From positions 131,175 through 195,174 of the forward strand of contig JBCNJP010000040.1 in assembly GCA_039602395.1 (NCBI GenBank): a stretch of 64,000 nucleotides of DNA, given 5' to 3'. This DNA comes from Deinandra increscens subsp. villosa (taxonomy: Eukaryota; Streptophyta; Magnoliopsida; Asterales; Asteraceae). The notes beneath the pieces are model-generated. The model saw only the letters and a program-made list of their open reading frames with translations, searched no databases and had not been told where the DNA came from. The translations under genes and the position numbers were made by a program. Below are positions 22,991-34,229 of the stretch, one piece after another; the stretch's first letter is position 1; each line of letters begins with the position of its first letter.

Positions 22991-24186
22991 ACTCTATCTT
23001 CTTGTTTTCTTCTACATTCAGGTGACTAGTTCATTTGGAACCGGAAGTCGACCTGCAACTCTAAAGTCATTCGGCAAGATGCAACCACCTGGAATTCTGA
23101 CCACGAGGGTCTGTGATTGTATGATGGTTAAAGCCTTTTTTCAGTTTTTTCAGAATTTTGTCGGATGGTGAGGCACGTGAGGTAGCCTTATCCATTTTGT
23201 TAATGTAGACTGACAACTATATGTGTCGTGTGTATAAAGGGCTGTGGCCAAGAGCCTGTGCCGGAAGTTAGTGGTTGTATCAGACCTGGAGGTTGGAAAG
23301 GCAACTGAAATGGTGGGTAGAAAGGCATGGAGTAGCCTTGTGGCCCATATGGGGTCATGAACTGAGTGTGCGAGCAGAACTGCTGACCTGGGAACAGTTG
23401 CTGCTATGGTTTGTAAAATTTGATGGTGAGTCGGCTCAGACGGGCCGACGAGTGCGATAGTGTTGTTGAACTTTGGGCTTTCGTCTTCGTAAGACAGTTG
23501 TAAACATATTTTCTCCAGTCACTCTGCTTCCAAATGGTCATTCAGCGTATGTCTGACATGTAGAGAGTTTTCGCCTACCAACTCAGGTGTAGGAGTCAGG
23601 AGATCTGGGTCGGCTGCTCCGAATGAGCCATCAGCCGTCCCCTTCCCACCTGGTGTTAGGAAATCTTCCTCAGCATTCAGTGTTCGTTCTTCAGAGTTGT
23701 TAATCATCTTGAAAGTTGTTTGTCGTAAGCCTTTTCAAGATAGACACTCAGTTGCCAACCTGTCTTTGGTAAGCTTCTCCAGCTATAAAGAGTCCAAGAC
23801 TTACTGTAGCTGTTAGAATTATCACATGCATTTGTTTCTTTATTTCATAATGCATTTTGCAAACAGATGTGTTGTACTATAAACAATATGAAGATGTGTC
23901 TAGATAAATCTGATTGTTGAATTTGGTCATGTAGGGGAGTCGGTAGACCACCCATAACATGAATGAAAAATAAGTCATGTTCTAAGCACTTGTAAGTTAT
24001 GTATAAATGCATTTAATCTCCCTTTTTGGGTATTAAACCCAATGTAACTAACCAGTGTGTACATTGGTTGGGAGACTGAACCAAGTGGCATATTCATATA
24101 CAAAGAGTTCCTGATTCGGAAATGTAATGAGTTTGTAGCGAATAGAGATGTGTACCAGCTCATATGTCATGATTGTCGTTAAAAAT

Positions 24187-24205
24187 ACCGTGCGGATGGC
24201 GCCAA
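24187..24205 (-). promoter_or_regulatory. primer binding site of the Tat-type element
   Basis: On the minus strand TTGGCGCCATCCGCACGGT directly follows the LTR end CTACA. It resembles the TGGCGCCGTCTGTGGG-type primer sites of Tat elements, with several changes at the 3' part. Confidence 0.6.
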
Positions 24206-25453
24206 TGTAGAATCGGGCTACCAAGGATAACTGGATAGGTAGAGACCTAGGACGAGCTATCAAGGCAGTTCGACTACAAGGGGGGAAAAGATGAGTCTTC
24301 TGGTGATCAGTCGACTCGGCATTTGAGGTCTCCTGGTGATCAGTCGACTCAGCAGTTGAGGTCTTCTCGTAACCATTCGACTCGGCAGTTATGGTCTTCT
24401 GGTAACCATTTGACTCGGCAGTTGAGGTCTTCCTGGTAACCATTCGACTCGACATTTGAGGTCTTCTGGTAACCATTCGACTCGGCAGTTGAGGTCTTCT
24501 AGTAACCTGCAAAACAGAAGCGCCGTTGTTCTTGGGGAGCAGGACAGGGTGTCCTGCGACCAAGCTCGGGCATGAGAATAAGTATGCGTTTCGAGAGATT
24601 AAGAGTAATCAAACAAGAGAGAGAGAGCAGTGACTTGAGTTCGGAGAATTTACCTGGTGGTTGAGGGTATTTATAACCCTCAACCTTTGTCTCGTAGTGC
24701 TGTCAATGTCAGGTCCCCAAAGTAGCATGCTGCAGGTATGGCATCTGGACTGTGCCAAAGAACCACAGTAGCTGTTTTGTGTAATCACATTAGTTGTACT
24801 GGCAGGTCGAGTCTTGGGACGTCGACCCGTGTGTATGAGCGTTGGTCTGTACCCACCCGTCTCGGACTAGCTTGGCTGGAGAGCTTAGTCATGTCGAGTG
24901 CATTCAGTCGACCTGGTAAGGTCCGACCAAGGTAAGTTGGTTTAGTATTGAGGGTCACCATTCGGCCTGGTCAACTAATGACTGGCAGTCGACCCTGTCA
25001 AGGTCGACTGGTGATAAGGTTTGTCACCAGTCGGCCTGGTGGCTTAGTGACTGGCAGTTGACCATGTCAAGGTCGACTAGTCATAAGGTTTGTCACCAGT
25101 CGGCTTGGTGGTTTAGTGACTGGCAGTCGACCCTGTCAAGGTCGACTGGTCATAAGGTTTGTCACCAGTCGGCCTGGTGGCTTAGTGACTGGCAGTCGAC
25201 CCTGTCAAGGTCGACTGGTCATAAGGTTTGTCACCAGTCGGCCTGGTGGCTTAGTGACTGGCAGTCGACCCTGTCAAGGTCGACTGGTCATAAGGTTTGT
25301 CACCAGTCGGCCTGGTGGTTTAGTGACTGGCAGTCGACTAGTCATAAGGTTTGTCACCAGTTGGCCTGGTGGCTTAGTGAGTTGTCTGTTTGAGGTAGAT
25401 TGCCTGGAACATGTTTTCATGTGATGTCACTCTGACCTAGACATGCGTCATCA
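24206..25453 (-). mobile_element. 5' LTR (1248 bp) of the Tat-type element
   Basis: It begins TGTAGAATCGGG next to the primer site and ends GCGTCATCA at 25453, followed by ATCAC (25454-25458). It contains 33-bp repeats (24300-24510), a TATA box in a 10-bp inverted repeat (24659-24685) and 69-bp repeats (24960-25380). Confidence 0.88.
24960..25380. repeat. 69-bp tandem repeats in the 5' LTR
   Basis: About six units of the same hairpin-bearing repeat, one shortened near 25330. Confidence 0.9.
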
Positions 25454-26153
25454 ATCACTTCCTTGAACACTCGAACCAGAGATACTCGAATTGTGTGCAC
25501 ATCCAAAGAGGTTGTCGCCTCTTTCCTCCTGCCGTCCGTAACCTCCTGATCGAATTATCTCCCAAACCTACGTGTGACGACTCTTTAAATAGTCATATGG
25601 TTGGGCCCACGTGAAACATTAAATTACACCACACGTATACGTATTGGATCAACTTTCTTCTACTTTACTTGTTAGTTACTTCGGCCCAAATTATTCTTGA
25701 CTAAGCCCACGTGACTTGCTAGCTCCAATGCCTCATTTTAATTTACAACCTCTTGAATTGAATCAATTTCTTATATGAAGTCTCCAAATTCCATCATGCA
25801 CGTGAGTGTAAAAATATGTATAGTGGATGTGGGTCCCATAAGTTCTTTACTTTTCTTTAACTGCCATTTGGATACCTGCTATCAAACCAACAAATAAAAG
25901 AGTAATATTTTTGACATATTTATCTTAAGCTCATGATCATCAAATACATAAAACATCAAGCCTAATAAAATCAATATCTTTTAGACCCACTTGGTGTATT
26001 TAGAAGGTGACTCCAAAAGCCATGATTTATAACATTTAAGCTCCAAACACATGAGACACAAACCATATGAAATATGATGAGAATTAATATATTATAACTA
26101 ATAAAAATATACATTAAATATATAAAAAGCATTACAAAATATACTCTCATCAC

Positions 26154-27222
26154 CACCCCACATAGAGCATCAAGGATGTGTTGTGCCCTCAGGCCATCCC
26201 TCCCACACGATGTCCCTTTAGGAAACGATTTAATGCACATCATAACACAATCAACGTTCGCCACCATAGGAGGCTCTGAATAAGCAACGGTCAGCAAGGA
26301 TGGAGGCGAAACATGGGGATGCTTGGCGTCTAGAGTGAGTGTGGTATCTCCATTATAAGGCGCAACACCGGGCGAACAAAGCACTTTCACCGCCGCAGTG
26401 AAGTGGCCATCCACAATCTTCTGCAGACACTGATTGATGTTCGTACTAGCAGATCTATCTTTATCAATAAAACCGCACTGCTGAGCAACGGCACCCTCCT
26501 TAGCGCTGTCGAAAATGCTTTTGACAACTAATTCAATACCACCCTCCTTTCCCCAGGTGGCTAAGGAGGTCATTATATGTTGGCATTGCAAGGCTTTCCT
26601 ATTCCCATACTTGCATTCTTGCCGACTTTGAGGTCTGAAAACCCGCAACGTACATCGAGGGAGAAGCAACAACCTCACCCAAGTGTCAACAGACCCGGGT
26701 TGAGCTACCACCCTGAGGAGAGCAGACTTTAAAGCATGGGAGAACGCCAACCGGCAGCTAGGAGGAATGCTTTTGACAGTCGCGACACGCACTTTGGAAA
26801 CCCTGTCGAGGAGCACCCCATCCAAAACAAACGAACCATTGGTGATAGCCATTTCAACAACAGTGGCAGGTTTCGGGATCCCCATAATGTGTCTCACCAT
26901 GCAGGGCTCAGCCGTCAAAAACCTAGTGACGCAATCGGGGTGATGGCAGCCACGACTCGGGGCATGGATTTTCACACACTTTCCCACATATCCAATATCC
27001 AAAATTCCTTAAGGTATTCTCCAGCGCCATGAACACATCAGGGTCCGAAGAAATAACCCCACGCAACACATTACGACGATCATCGCTAAACTGGTGTAAA
27101 CTTTTGATATGCGAGATAAGCCTCGAAATTCCTTTAGCACCAATTTCACCACCCGCACAACAGTGAAAGCTTTGGAAGGAACACAGCCATGAACCGCCTG
27201 GCTGCAAAAGAACGCTAGCCAT
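26154..27222 (-). pseudogene. N-terminal exon of a plant RT-domain protein family, frameshifted (copy 2)
   Basis: The sequence is nearly the same as copy 1, with the same extra base (near 26968) and the same splice-donor-like end. Here the last exon codon reads Val instead of Glu (GGGGTG|GTGATG), which weakens the donor. The ATG is at 27220-27222. Confidence 0.5.
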
Positions 27223-27538
27223 AGCAAAACAAAAGGAAGGAAAAAGGAATCACGGTTCGAGATGAAGCGCGACAACAGACCAAAGGTGCCTAAAGGCAAC
27301 ACCTCGATATACTAACAAAGAGTTGGCTATCACCGAGGGCCAACCCTCAATAAAACTACATTAGCGATCTAAAATGAAGGCCGATGGTACGGCGACCCCT
27401 ATAAAAGAGGAACAGGCGGACCATGTATAAAACCGGCGTACCAAAATGTCATAAAGGGTTGAGAAACGTAACGGATAATTGTAAAATTGCACATGAGACA
27501 CAAAATAGATAATTTAATGGTGACAGGGGAAGTGGTGG

Positions 27539-28010
27539 ACCAAAAGTTTCAGGGAAAGAAAAAGGAAACACCGGCGGACCAGCACGGTCAGAGACCGGCG
27601 GACCAAAGAGAGGCGGCGGACCAGGGAAGCTAGGGTGTACCAATTTGAAAATCAAATCCGGCGGACCAGAGGTATGGCGGCCCGTTGGGAAGGGGCCCGA
27701 TGCACCAAAGATCAGGAAGGAAGAGGGAGGTGGCGGAGGACGGTGGTGGCGCGGAGGTAGCGGAGGAGAAGTGCGGCCTCATCCGACAAACGGTTACGGG
27801 GTGTGAGTTACAGGGAGGGGATGAGGAGGAGAGGCAGCGAGGGTGAGGAGGAGGAGGTGAGGCGACGAGGGTGAGGAGGAGAGGTGGAGGAGGAGGAGAC
27901 CGGCGGGCTAGAGGTGGAGGAGGAGGAGGAGGAGATGTGAGTTCACACGGTGTTGGAGCAGGTTAGGCGGCGTGGAGGAGATGGTGGTGGAGCAGGTTAG
28001 GCAGCGGTGA
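27539..28010. repeat. CGGCGGACCA repeats and GA-rich low-complexity tract
   Basis: CGGCGGACCA occurs at about 27571, 27595, 27615 and 27659, with related copies before 27538. From 27720 to 28000 the strand is almost only G and A with GGTGGAGGAGGAGG runs. On the minus strand it is a CT-rich tract and may be a 5' UTR or promoter of the RT-family exon. Confidence 0.6.
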
Positions 28011-28289
28011 TTGTATTTGTTTGTTTTTATGGTGAAGCCATTAACCAATCACAACAGAAGTTGCTCTAGCTTTGTAATTAAATTGATTTGGGAATTGGGA
28101 TTAAAAAATCACTGAGACTGAGAGAAGATTAAGCCGTAACAGTTCCATCCCCAATAAAAGAGGGACCGGAGGTGAAGAGCAGCGTGTCCTATCGTTCTTG
28201 TTGGCTCGGTAAATCACTCAATCATCACGAGTAACATAAATATTGCTGCTCAGAGACACTCTTAAGGACCACCACTTCCTCCACAGGCT
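28011..28289. other. no feature recognised
   Basis: Mixed sequence; I see no gene or repeat. Confidence 0.5.
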
Positions 28290-28974
28290 TTGCTTATAGT
28301 GCTTCTTGTGATTCCATCACGTGTAGAGCCTATGTTGTGTCCGACTCAGTTTCGAGATGTTGTTCCACCAGTGGGGTACATTCCCACCAAACATATGCAA
28401 TATTTAATTTATATGATATCAAGAATCGGCTTTACTAACCAAATGAATGAGAACCGAGAAGTAAAGAAAATGCTTGCTTATTATTAATCTTTTGTAGTCG
28501 GATGATTATAACCCACCTCCTCTCCCTTTATATAGGAGAGGATGGAACAATCTAGATAACCCTAATCTAGATTAATAATAATAATAAAAACAAACCCTAT
28601 CCATCTAGGAAACGTAACAAGTAATTAAATTGAGAATACAAGATAATTAATAAAACATATGTGCATATCCCATGCATGCTTCGAATTCATTTGACCTCAT
28701 GCACTGCACGTGACCAACTTGCCCTTCACGCCATTGATTAGCCAACTAATTCTACCTTATTCTCAACTTTAGATTACTCTCACATGAAGGATTTCAATGC
28801 CATATTTGAACTTCGGTCCCGGAACTACTTTCGTAAAAGCATCGCGGCATTGTCTTTCGTACCAACCTTGACCACCTCAACTTCCTTGGACTGAACAACT
28901 TCCCTTACAAAGTGAAGTCTCACGTTGATGTGTTTAGTTCTTTCGTGAAACATCTGATTCTTCGACAAATGAAT
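28290..28974 (-). mobile_element. Ty1/copia remnant: RNase H end plus LTR
   Basis: On the minus strand 28800-28974 reads HLSKNQMFHERTKHINVRLH then VGTKDNAA, the C-terminal end of copia RNase H; a small deletion then shifts the frame. The following 28290-28790 part holds a TATATAAAG box within 8-bp inverted arms (28518-28525, 28535-28542) and is probably the LTR. The fragment is cut at 28975 where other sequence starting TGTAACACC begins. Confidence 0.7.
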
Positions 28975-30210
28975 TGTAACACCCCAACCCGAATAGGGCT
29001 GACGTGTCACTCATACAGTAAACAGAGATAGCAACAATCTAAAAATACTTAATTCAATGCTTAAAATCCAAAAATCCAGGTTTTAAACGAAAACATGCCA
29101 AGTTCAAAGGAAGTAATGATTTCTAATAAATAAAGTTTTAACAAATCTTCCGCTTTTCTCGCCCTAATCAATTTTGCTCTCTCTCTTGATCTCTTTCCCC
29201 TTTTCCCAGAAGTACATGTCATAATAATAAAGAAGACACAAGAAAAATGAAAATGGCCGAGCCAAAAATTGCTCAGTAATGGTAGAACAATAGCAATACA
29301 ATGTAATGATAACGAGAAAAAAACCCAAATATACAACTCTGAGGAAAATAAATGAGACGTGTCAATAAGGAAATGCCCATTTGAGCCAGTAACAATAACA
29401 GTAACAATATCTACATTACCCTAATATACCAGTAATGTGATATGGGAGTGTGGGCACACACACCTAACCAATTCACCAATAACAGTAATTTTTCCTAGGA
29501 TCGATCCATACGCCTCTAAATAACTAACTAGTGCACCAACTTAGCACGTCATTAACTACGTTGAGACGCCGTGGGCTAATCGCTCCGCCACGAATAGAGT
29601 ACGTCAAAAGGTGCCACAATTGAAGCCCTATGGTCCCCATAGATGGATGTGCTCGGGTATTGAGGCCAAATAAAACAGTCACATATGTAAGTAACTATTA
29701 AAGTCTATGAACCTTAACTCTAAGGTTTGTAACTATGTCCAAATATAATGGGAACATGCGATAATGAGTACAAAGGAATCTATCCTATCGCATTTAAACA
29801 ATTTCAATAAAACTAACAATAATCAAAGAAACAGTATGACACTAATCAATGGAATGGTTCGATAAGACAAATACGATAATGACACTTTGAAGCAATAAAA
29901 CACAAATTCAAACGAAAAATAATTAAGCTATGAGGGTAAGGTCGAAAAACCGCACCTTAGCTTATAAGCAAAATAAAGATGATGTTATGCGGATCTCATA
30001 AATGACGGGAACCTACGGTTAGTTATATTTCATATGTTGTTATACATTCTAATAAAGTTTACATCTATTTATTGATGTTCAACGTTTTACATGATTCCAA
30101 ATTGTCTTTAGAATTTTTATAATCTAGCCATGATCTTATGGAAAGAAGAAAAAAACACAACAAATCGCTTTTATTATAAATTTATAAAAATTGCACTGTT
30201 ATTTTAATAA
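28975..30210. other. possible LTR-like insertion starting TGTAACACC; otherwise unrecognised
   Basis: TGTAACACCCC is a common LTR start in plant gypsy elements and it interrupts a copia RNase H frame, so an insertion border at 28975 is likely. I could not find its other end or a target-site duplication. No gene is seen. Confidence 0.35.
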
Positions 30211-30323
30211 TGATCCCTACGGATCATTGAACAATCATCTAATCATCAAGAATACGGAATGAAACGAATAGAGGAAACCAGAATTTCTTTTGATCGAATA
30301 TCACGTTCGATTCGATTACAATC

Positions 30324-30353
30324 TGTGTATATATCGCTATATATATATACACA
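30324..30353 (-). promoter_or_regulatory. TATA-rich 11-bp inverted repeat in the LTR
   Basis: TGTGTATATAT (30324-30334) and ATATATACACA (30343-30353) are perfect inverted arms with TATA boxes in and between them. Confidence 0.5.
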
Positions 30354-30568
30354 TGACAGGGCGGTTGTAAACTTTCTTTATGACACTTACAATCCCTGAA
30401 CTAATAATAAATACACAAAGATACTAAACTATACTTTCCAGTAATTACACAATTTACCCGTAACTTTGTATGTCAAACTTGATCAATAATTAAGGCCAAC
30501 ATACACCCCCCTAATTGTTGATCCAAGTTTGCTTCTAGATCTTCCATCTCTTGGCTTCTCTTACACAA

Positions 30569-31252
30569 CTAATCACCGTCTTCTTCTTCATTCCCTCCTC
30601 GTGACATGTTTTTCAAAACGGCTTTTCCCTTTCGATCCTTCTTTTTGTCCAAGCCTAGACTAGCAAGACTCCTAGTGATTCCACCTTGTTCTCTTCTAGT
30701 AATGGGATCCTGCAGGCAATCTTCGTTCTCCGACTCGAGCCTGTTGGCATCCAAAGTGAAAATGTGGGCGTATCCCTCCTTTCTGAAACAACATTGATCA
30801 CGATTCGATTGTAACGGATTGCTCGTTGTGCTCTCCATATATCTTCAAAGTCTCCTTTGACTTTAAAATTTCTTCTTGGTCCTCCCTGCCCGTTCGGCGT
30901 CGAACCTGTAACCCCCTTCATCGACCATCACCGATTTGCCTTTGCCCGCAACTTCGTTTTGCAGATTCAACTTCGTAAAACAAGATGTCACCCCTTGCCT
31001 CTTGCGTCGGACCGGTGCACTCGGTTACAGCCTTCCAAACTGAACTTCACGTGAGGAACCCTATCCCCACTCCGCAAGATCGACGATGATGATGGAGAGC
31101 TGTCCGTCTCCACATCCGAAACGAACTTTGATTTCTTCTTCGTGTTCAAGTTGATTCAAAAAATTAAAAACTTTGAATTCTTGAAAAAAAATTTCTTCGG
31201 ATCCACGCACCAATTGATCGACACCCGTCTGGCGTAAAAAATCTCGATGCAT
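30569..31252 (-). other. internal region with short minus-strand ORFs, not recognised
   Basis: Short frames of 60-90 residues occur here (one begins MKGVTGSTPNGQGGPRRNFK, another MHRDFLRQTG). None shows a zinc knuckle, protease or RT motif. They could be decayed gag or captured host sequence; I cannot tell. Confidence 0.25.
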
Positions 31253-31425
31253 GCAAAAATAAATGAAATCCTTTGTGATTTCAAATTCTCAAAATCAACT
31301 TCCTGATCCCTTTTGACGTCCGAACACAGCAAAAACAAAGGAAAAAAATCCCTTTGTTGTTTCCCCCCGCTTTTTTTTTCCGATCAAACAGAAAACCCAA
31401 AAATTCTTCGTCCCTTTTGTTTTTT

Positions 31426-32405
31426 GGGACAATTGCATATGTCCCCCTACAAAACTAATCAATTGCATATTTACCCAATCCAAAAATTTTATTGCATATT
31501 TCCCCATATTTTAAAACTTAATTGCATATTTACCCATTTTATTTAATTTTAACATAGATTGACTAATTTGCCCCTATTTCTTCAATAATTAAAAATTACA
31601 TTTATCATTTTAGTTAAAATCTTATACAATAACAACACAATCGGAAGCCAAATGATTTAAGGATTTGTATAAGCCATCTTGAATCAACACAATCAAATAC
31701 GAAAGAAATAATTAGAAGGATAGGAGTGAAGCTGCAACGTTACTAACATACTAATAGGCATGGATTCACTATGAATATGAATGCTAATGAATATCGCATT
31801 ACTTACATTGTTACTTGAAAATCATGCTTTAAAGTTAAAGATAAAAAGGCAGTGAAAATAAGCAATACTACAGCCTAGAAGATTATGAAGATGAAGGCTA
31901 ATTAACGTTTGTGTCTTGAAGATGAATATTCCAGTGATGATGATGATGATAAAAACCGCCATTGAAGGCTCACGATGGGGATTATATCTCGATTATGATG
32001 ATAAAAATCGATGTTGAAGAAAACTTAATGATCGCTCGACAATAACAATTATGTCGCCCCGTGAAGGAATTGACGTCGCCGGTAAAGGCGATCTGAAAGT
32101 CGCCGGAAAAGGCAACTGAAAAGTCGCCGGAAAAGGCAACTGAAACGTCGCCGGAAAGGAAAATGAAAAGTCGCCGGAAAAGGCTATCTGATAAGTCCGC
32201 ATAGAACATCGGAGATGGTGAAGTTTTGTTCGTGTGTGGTGGCTGGGTGTGATTCCTCTTTTTAGTAGGGTTTTTTAATTTTGGTAAAGGGTAATTTAGT
32301 CAAAAAGTAAAAATATATTAATGAAGGGGATATATGCAATTTAAACTTTGGATTGGGTATATATGCAATTAGAGTTCAAAATAGGGGGAAATATGCAATT
32401 TTCCC
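31426..32405. mobile_element. Mutator-like element (non-autonomous), 980 bp, 9-bp TSD
   Basis: The ends are inverted: GGGACAATTGCATATGTCCC at the left and its near complement ending ATGCAATTTTCCC at the right. Similarity extends about 100 bp inward. The 9-bp sequence TTGTTTTTT flanks both ends (31417-31425 and 32406-32414). Long TIRs with 9-bp TSDs are the signature of the Mutator superfamily. No transposase is encoded; the middle has a short CGCCGGAAAAGGC tandem repeat at 32095-32190. Confidence 0.85.
32090..32195. repeat. AAGTCGCCGGAAAAGGCAAC tandem repeats inside the MULE
   Basis: Four to five units of about 24 bp. A short minus-strand frame with GDFSVAFS repeats is a by-product of the period. 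Confidence 0.75.
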
Positions 32406-33032
32406 TTGTTTTTTTGATCGCAACAACAAAACTTAATTTGTTCCCTTTTGTTCAATCGAAAACGGCAAGTCTCAAAAAAACTCTTCGTTTCTTTTTTCTT
32501 CCGATCACAACAGCGGCACTCCACAATTCCGGCGCTCACAACTTCGCCAATCAAACACTCCTTCGTTCTCCTTGATTGCGACAACCAAAACAAATCCGAC
32601 TTCGTTGTGTAATGTGATCGGCGGGTTCCAAAATAGAAAAACGATTATGCGGTACTTGATGAATACCGCAACGATGATTCCGACGACAACGATGATGAAA
32701 TCGGTTGATTTTGATAGAGCCGAAAGGCTCTGATACAAATTTATTGGTCCCTACGGATCATAGAACAATCATCGAATCATCAAGAACACGGAATGAACAC
32801 GAATAGAGGAAACCAGAATCTTTTGATCGAATATCACGTTCGATTCAATTACAATCTGCGTATATACCGCTATATATATACACATGACAGGGCGGTTGTA
32901 AACTTTCTAAATGACACTTACAACCCCTGAACTAATAACAAATACACAAAGATACTAAACTATATTTTCTAGTAATTACACAATTTATCCGTAACTTTAT
33001 ATGTCAAACTTGATCAATAATTAAGGCCAACA

Positions 33033-33943
33033 TTGAATAACATTCTCAAATGAAACTATAATGTACTTGGAAACCAGGTATGGCACGAAAGTAATAGGAA
33101 ACCAAGTTAATTTTTGTGCACATGGGTGTGATACAATACAACAACATGTAGCTTTCCATGACAATTTCATATTCATAGTTACCATGAACCCACCCCATCG
33201 TCTTCTTTATACAGTTGCTGTAGGTATAAGTTTTGATACTTAACCATGTTTAATTTCTCATTATGTTATTAAGCGTGAAAGATAACCATTTATGTTATCA
33301 TGTATTCATATTGGTCCTAAAACCTTAATACAAGATGCACATTTCCAAGGCAAAATGCACAAATAAAAAGTTCACATTAAAACCACTTAACACACCATTT
33401 GTAGATATGCATAATTTGCCCCGCACTTGGAGTTAGTTTCTAAAATTTTGTAGGCATACACTTCCCAACATTCTAAACACGTTGCAAAATGAATCAGCTC
33501 AAAAGGTTAAGTATTGAGCAAGTTATGCATGTTCGAAGTTGTCTAAAAATCAGCTTTGTTGCTGTTTAACAAAGTAGTGAAAATAGACTTGAAAAATTCA
33601 TAACTTGATCAAAACTTGAAATTTTTTTACCAAAACTTTCAGATCATAGTTTTAATATATAACCATCATTTTCATCCAAAAATACCTTCGTTAATATCCA
33701 AGAATCATGCCCAACAAAATTGCATAAGTTAATTATAGCTGAATTTTGACAGCCCTGCACACCTAACTTGCAGCATCCTTTTAGTGACCAAACGGAGGTC
33801 TTAGAATATGTACGAGTAGCCAAATTAAAGCTAAGTCATAACACTTTACTATGGAAAAACAAGCACTTGATTTTGATAAATATTGAGCAAGTTATGACCT
33901 GTACAAGATGACCCAAATTATTTGGCAGAATCTGTCCAAAAAC
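33033..33943. other. no feature recognised
   Basis: AT-rich sequence with no gene, terminal repeat or tandem array that I can see. Confidence 0.5.
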
Positions 33944-34203
33944 TGTTAGGACCGATTTCACTACAAGAATCCCGATCTTGAGCAAGAACCAAGATCGAAT
34001 GAGAAAACCATGGAGGATGATGAAGAAGATAAATCTAGGAAATCATAAACAAGAAAGATGATGAACAAAGTCGAATGATTTTATTGATCAAATGTTACAA
34101 TCAAGAAATCATGAAGAACACTTTCTCTCTCTAGAATTGAAATCTCACACTCTACAAGAAAATCATCATCTCCACATTCGAAGACTCCTTTACTTGTAAT
34201 GGG

Positions 34204-34229
34204 CACCCTCACTATATATAGTGAGGGTG
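34204..34229 (-). promoter_or_regulatory. TATA box in the centre of a perfect 26-bp palindrome
   Basis: CACCCTCACTATA is followed directly by its exact complement. The copy in the other LTR (37483-37510) is a perfect 28-bp palindrome with one extra TA, so the symmetry is kept while the centre length changes. Confidence 0.7.

Larger units (their letters stand above)
18331..24186. other. non-coding, repeat-rich body of the Tat-type element
   Basis: No frame encodes recognisable Gag or Pol on either strand. The stretch is saturated with short words such as GTCGAC, AGTCGGC and CCGACT, arranged in several imperfect tandem fields listed separately. Autonomous Tat elements have gag and pol here. 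Confidence 0.7.
15703..25453 (-). mobile_element. Tat-type gypsy element without gag or pol (LTR, antisense ORF, repeats)
   Basis: On the minus strand it consists of a 5' LTR (25453-24206), a primer site (24205-24187), a long non-coding and repeat-rich body, an antisense ORF (16264-18330 on the plus strand), a polypurine tract (16154-16166) and the first 451 bp of the 3' LTR (16153-15703). Tat elements (Ogre, Retand, Grande) are known to carry an antisense ORF between pol and the 3' LTR. No Gag, RT or integrase motif appears anywhere in the 8 kb body, so this is a non-autonomous derivative. Confidence 0.75.
24206..27538. repeat. segmental direct duplication, copy 2
   Basis: Same order as 12276-15702: LTR, Athila-LTR-like flank, RT-family exon, exon upstream sequence. 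Copy 2 lacks 35 bp near 26010. Sequence past 27538 is not in copy 1. Confidence 0.85.
30211..33032 (-). mobile_element. short non-autonomous LTR retrotransposon
   Basis: Direct terminal repeats lie at 30211-30501 (291 bp) and 32745-33032 (288 bp). On the minus strand they read TGTTGGCC ... GGGACCA. A primer site with TTTGTATCAGAGC (32727-32739) matches initiator-Met tRNA use except for one base, and a polypurine tract (AATTAGGGGGG) lies at 30504-30516. Without the nested MULE the internal part is only about 1.25 kb and has no Gag or Pol motif. Confidence 0.8.

Noticed and set aside
31982..32209. ORF with GDFSVAFS repeats in the MULE
   Set aside because: Made by a 24-bp tandem repeat; two frames are open together.
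33033..33045. Target-site duplication of the short LTR element
   Set aside because: AATAA occurs at both sides but is offset by three bases at the right end, so I do not claim it.
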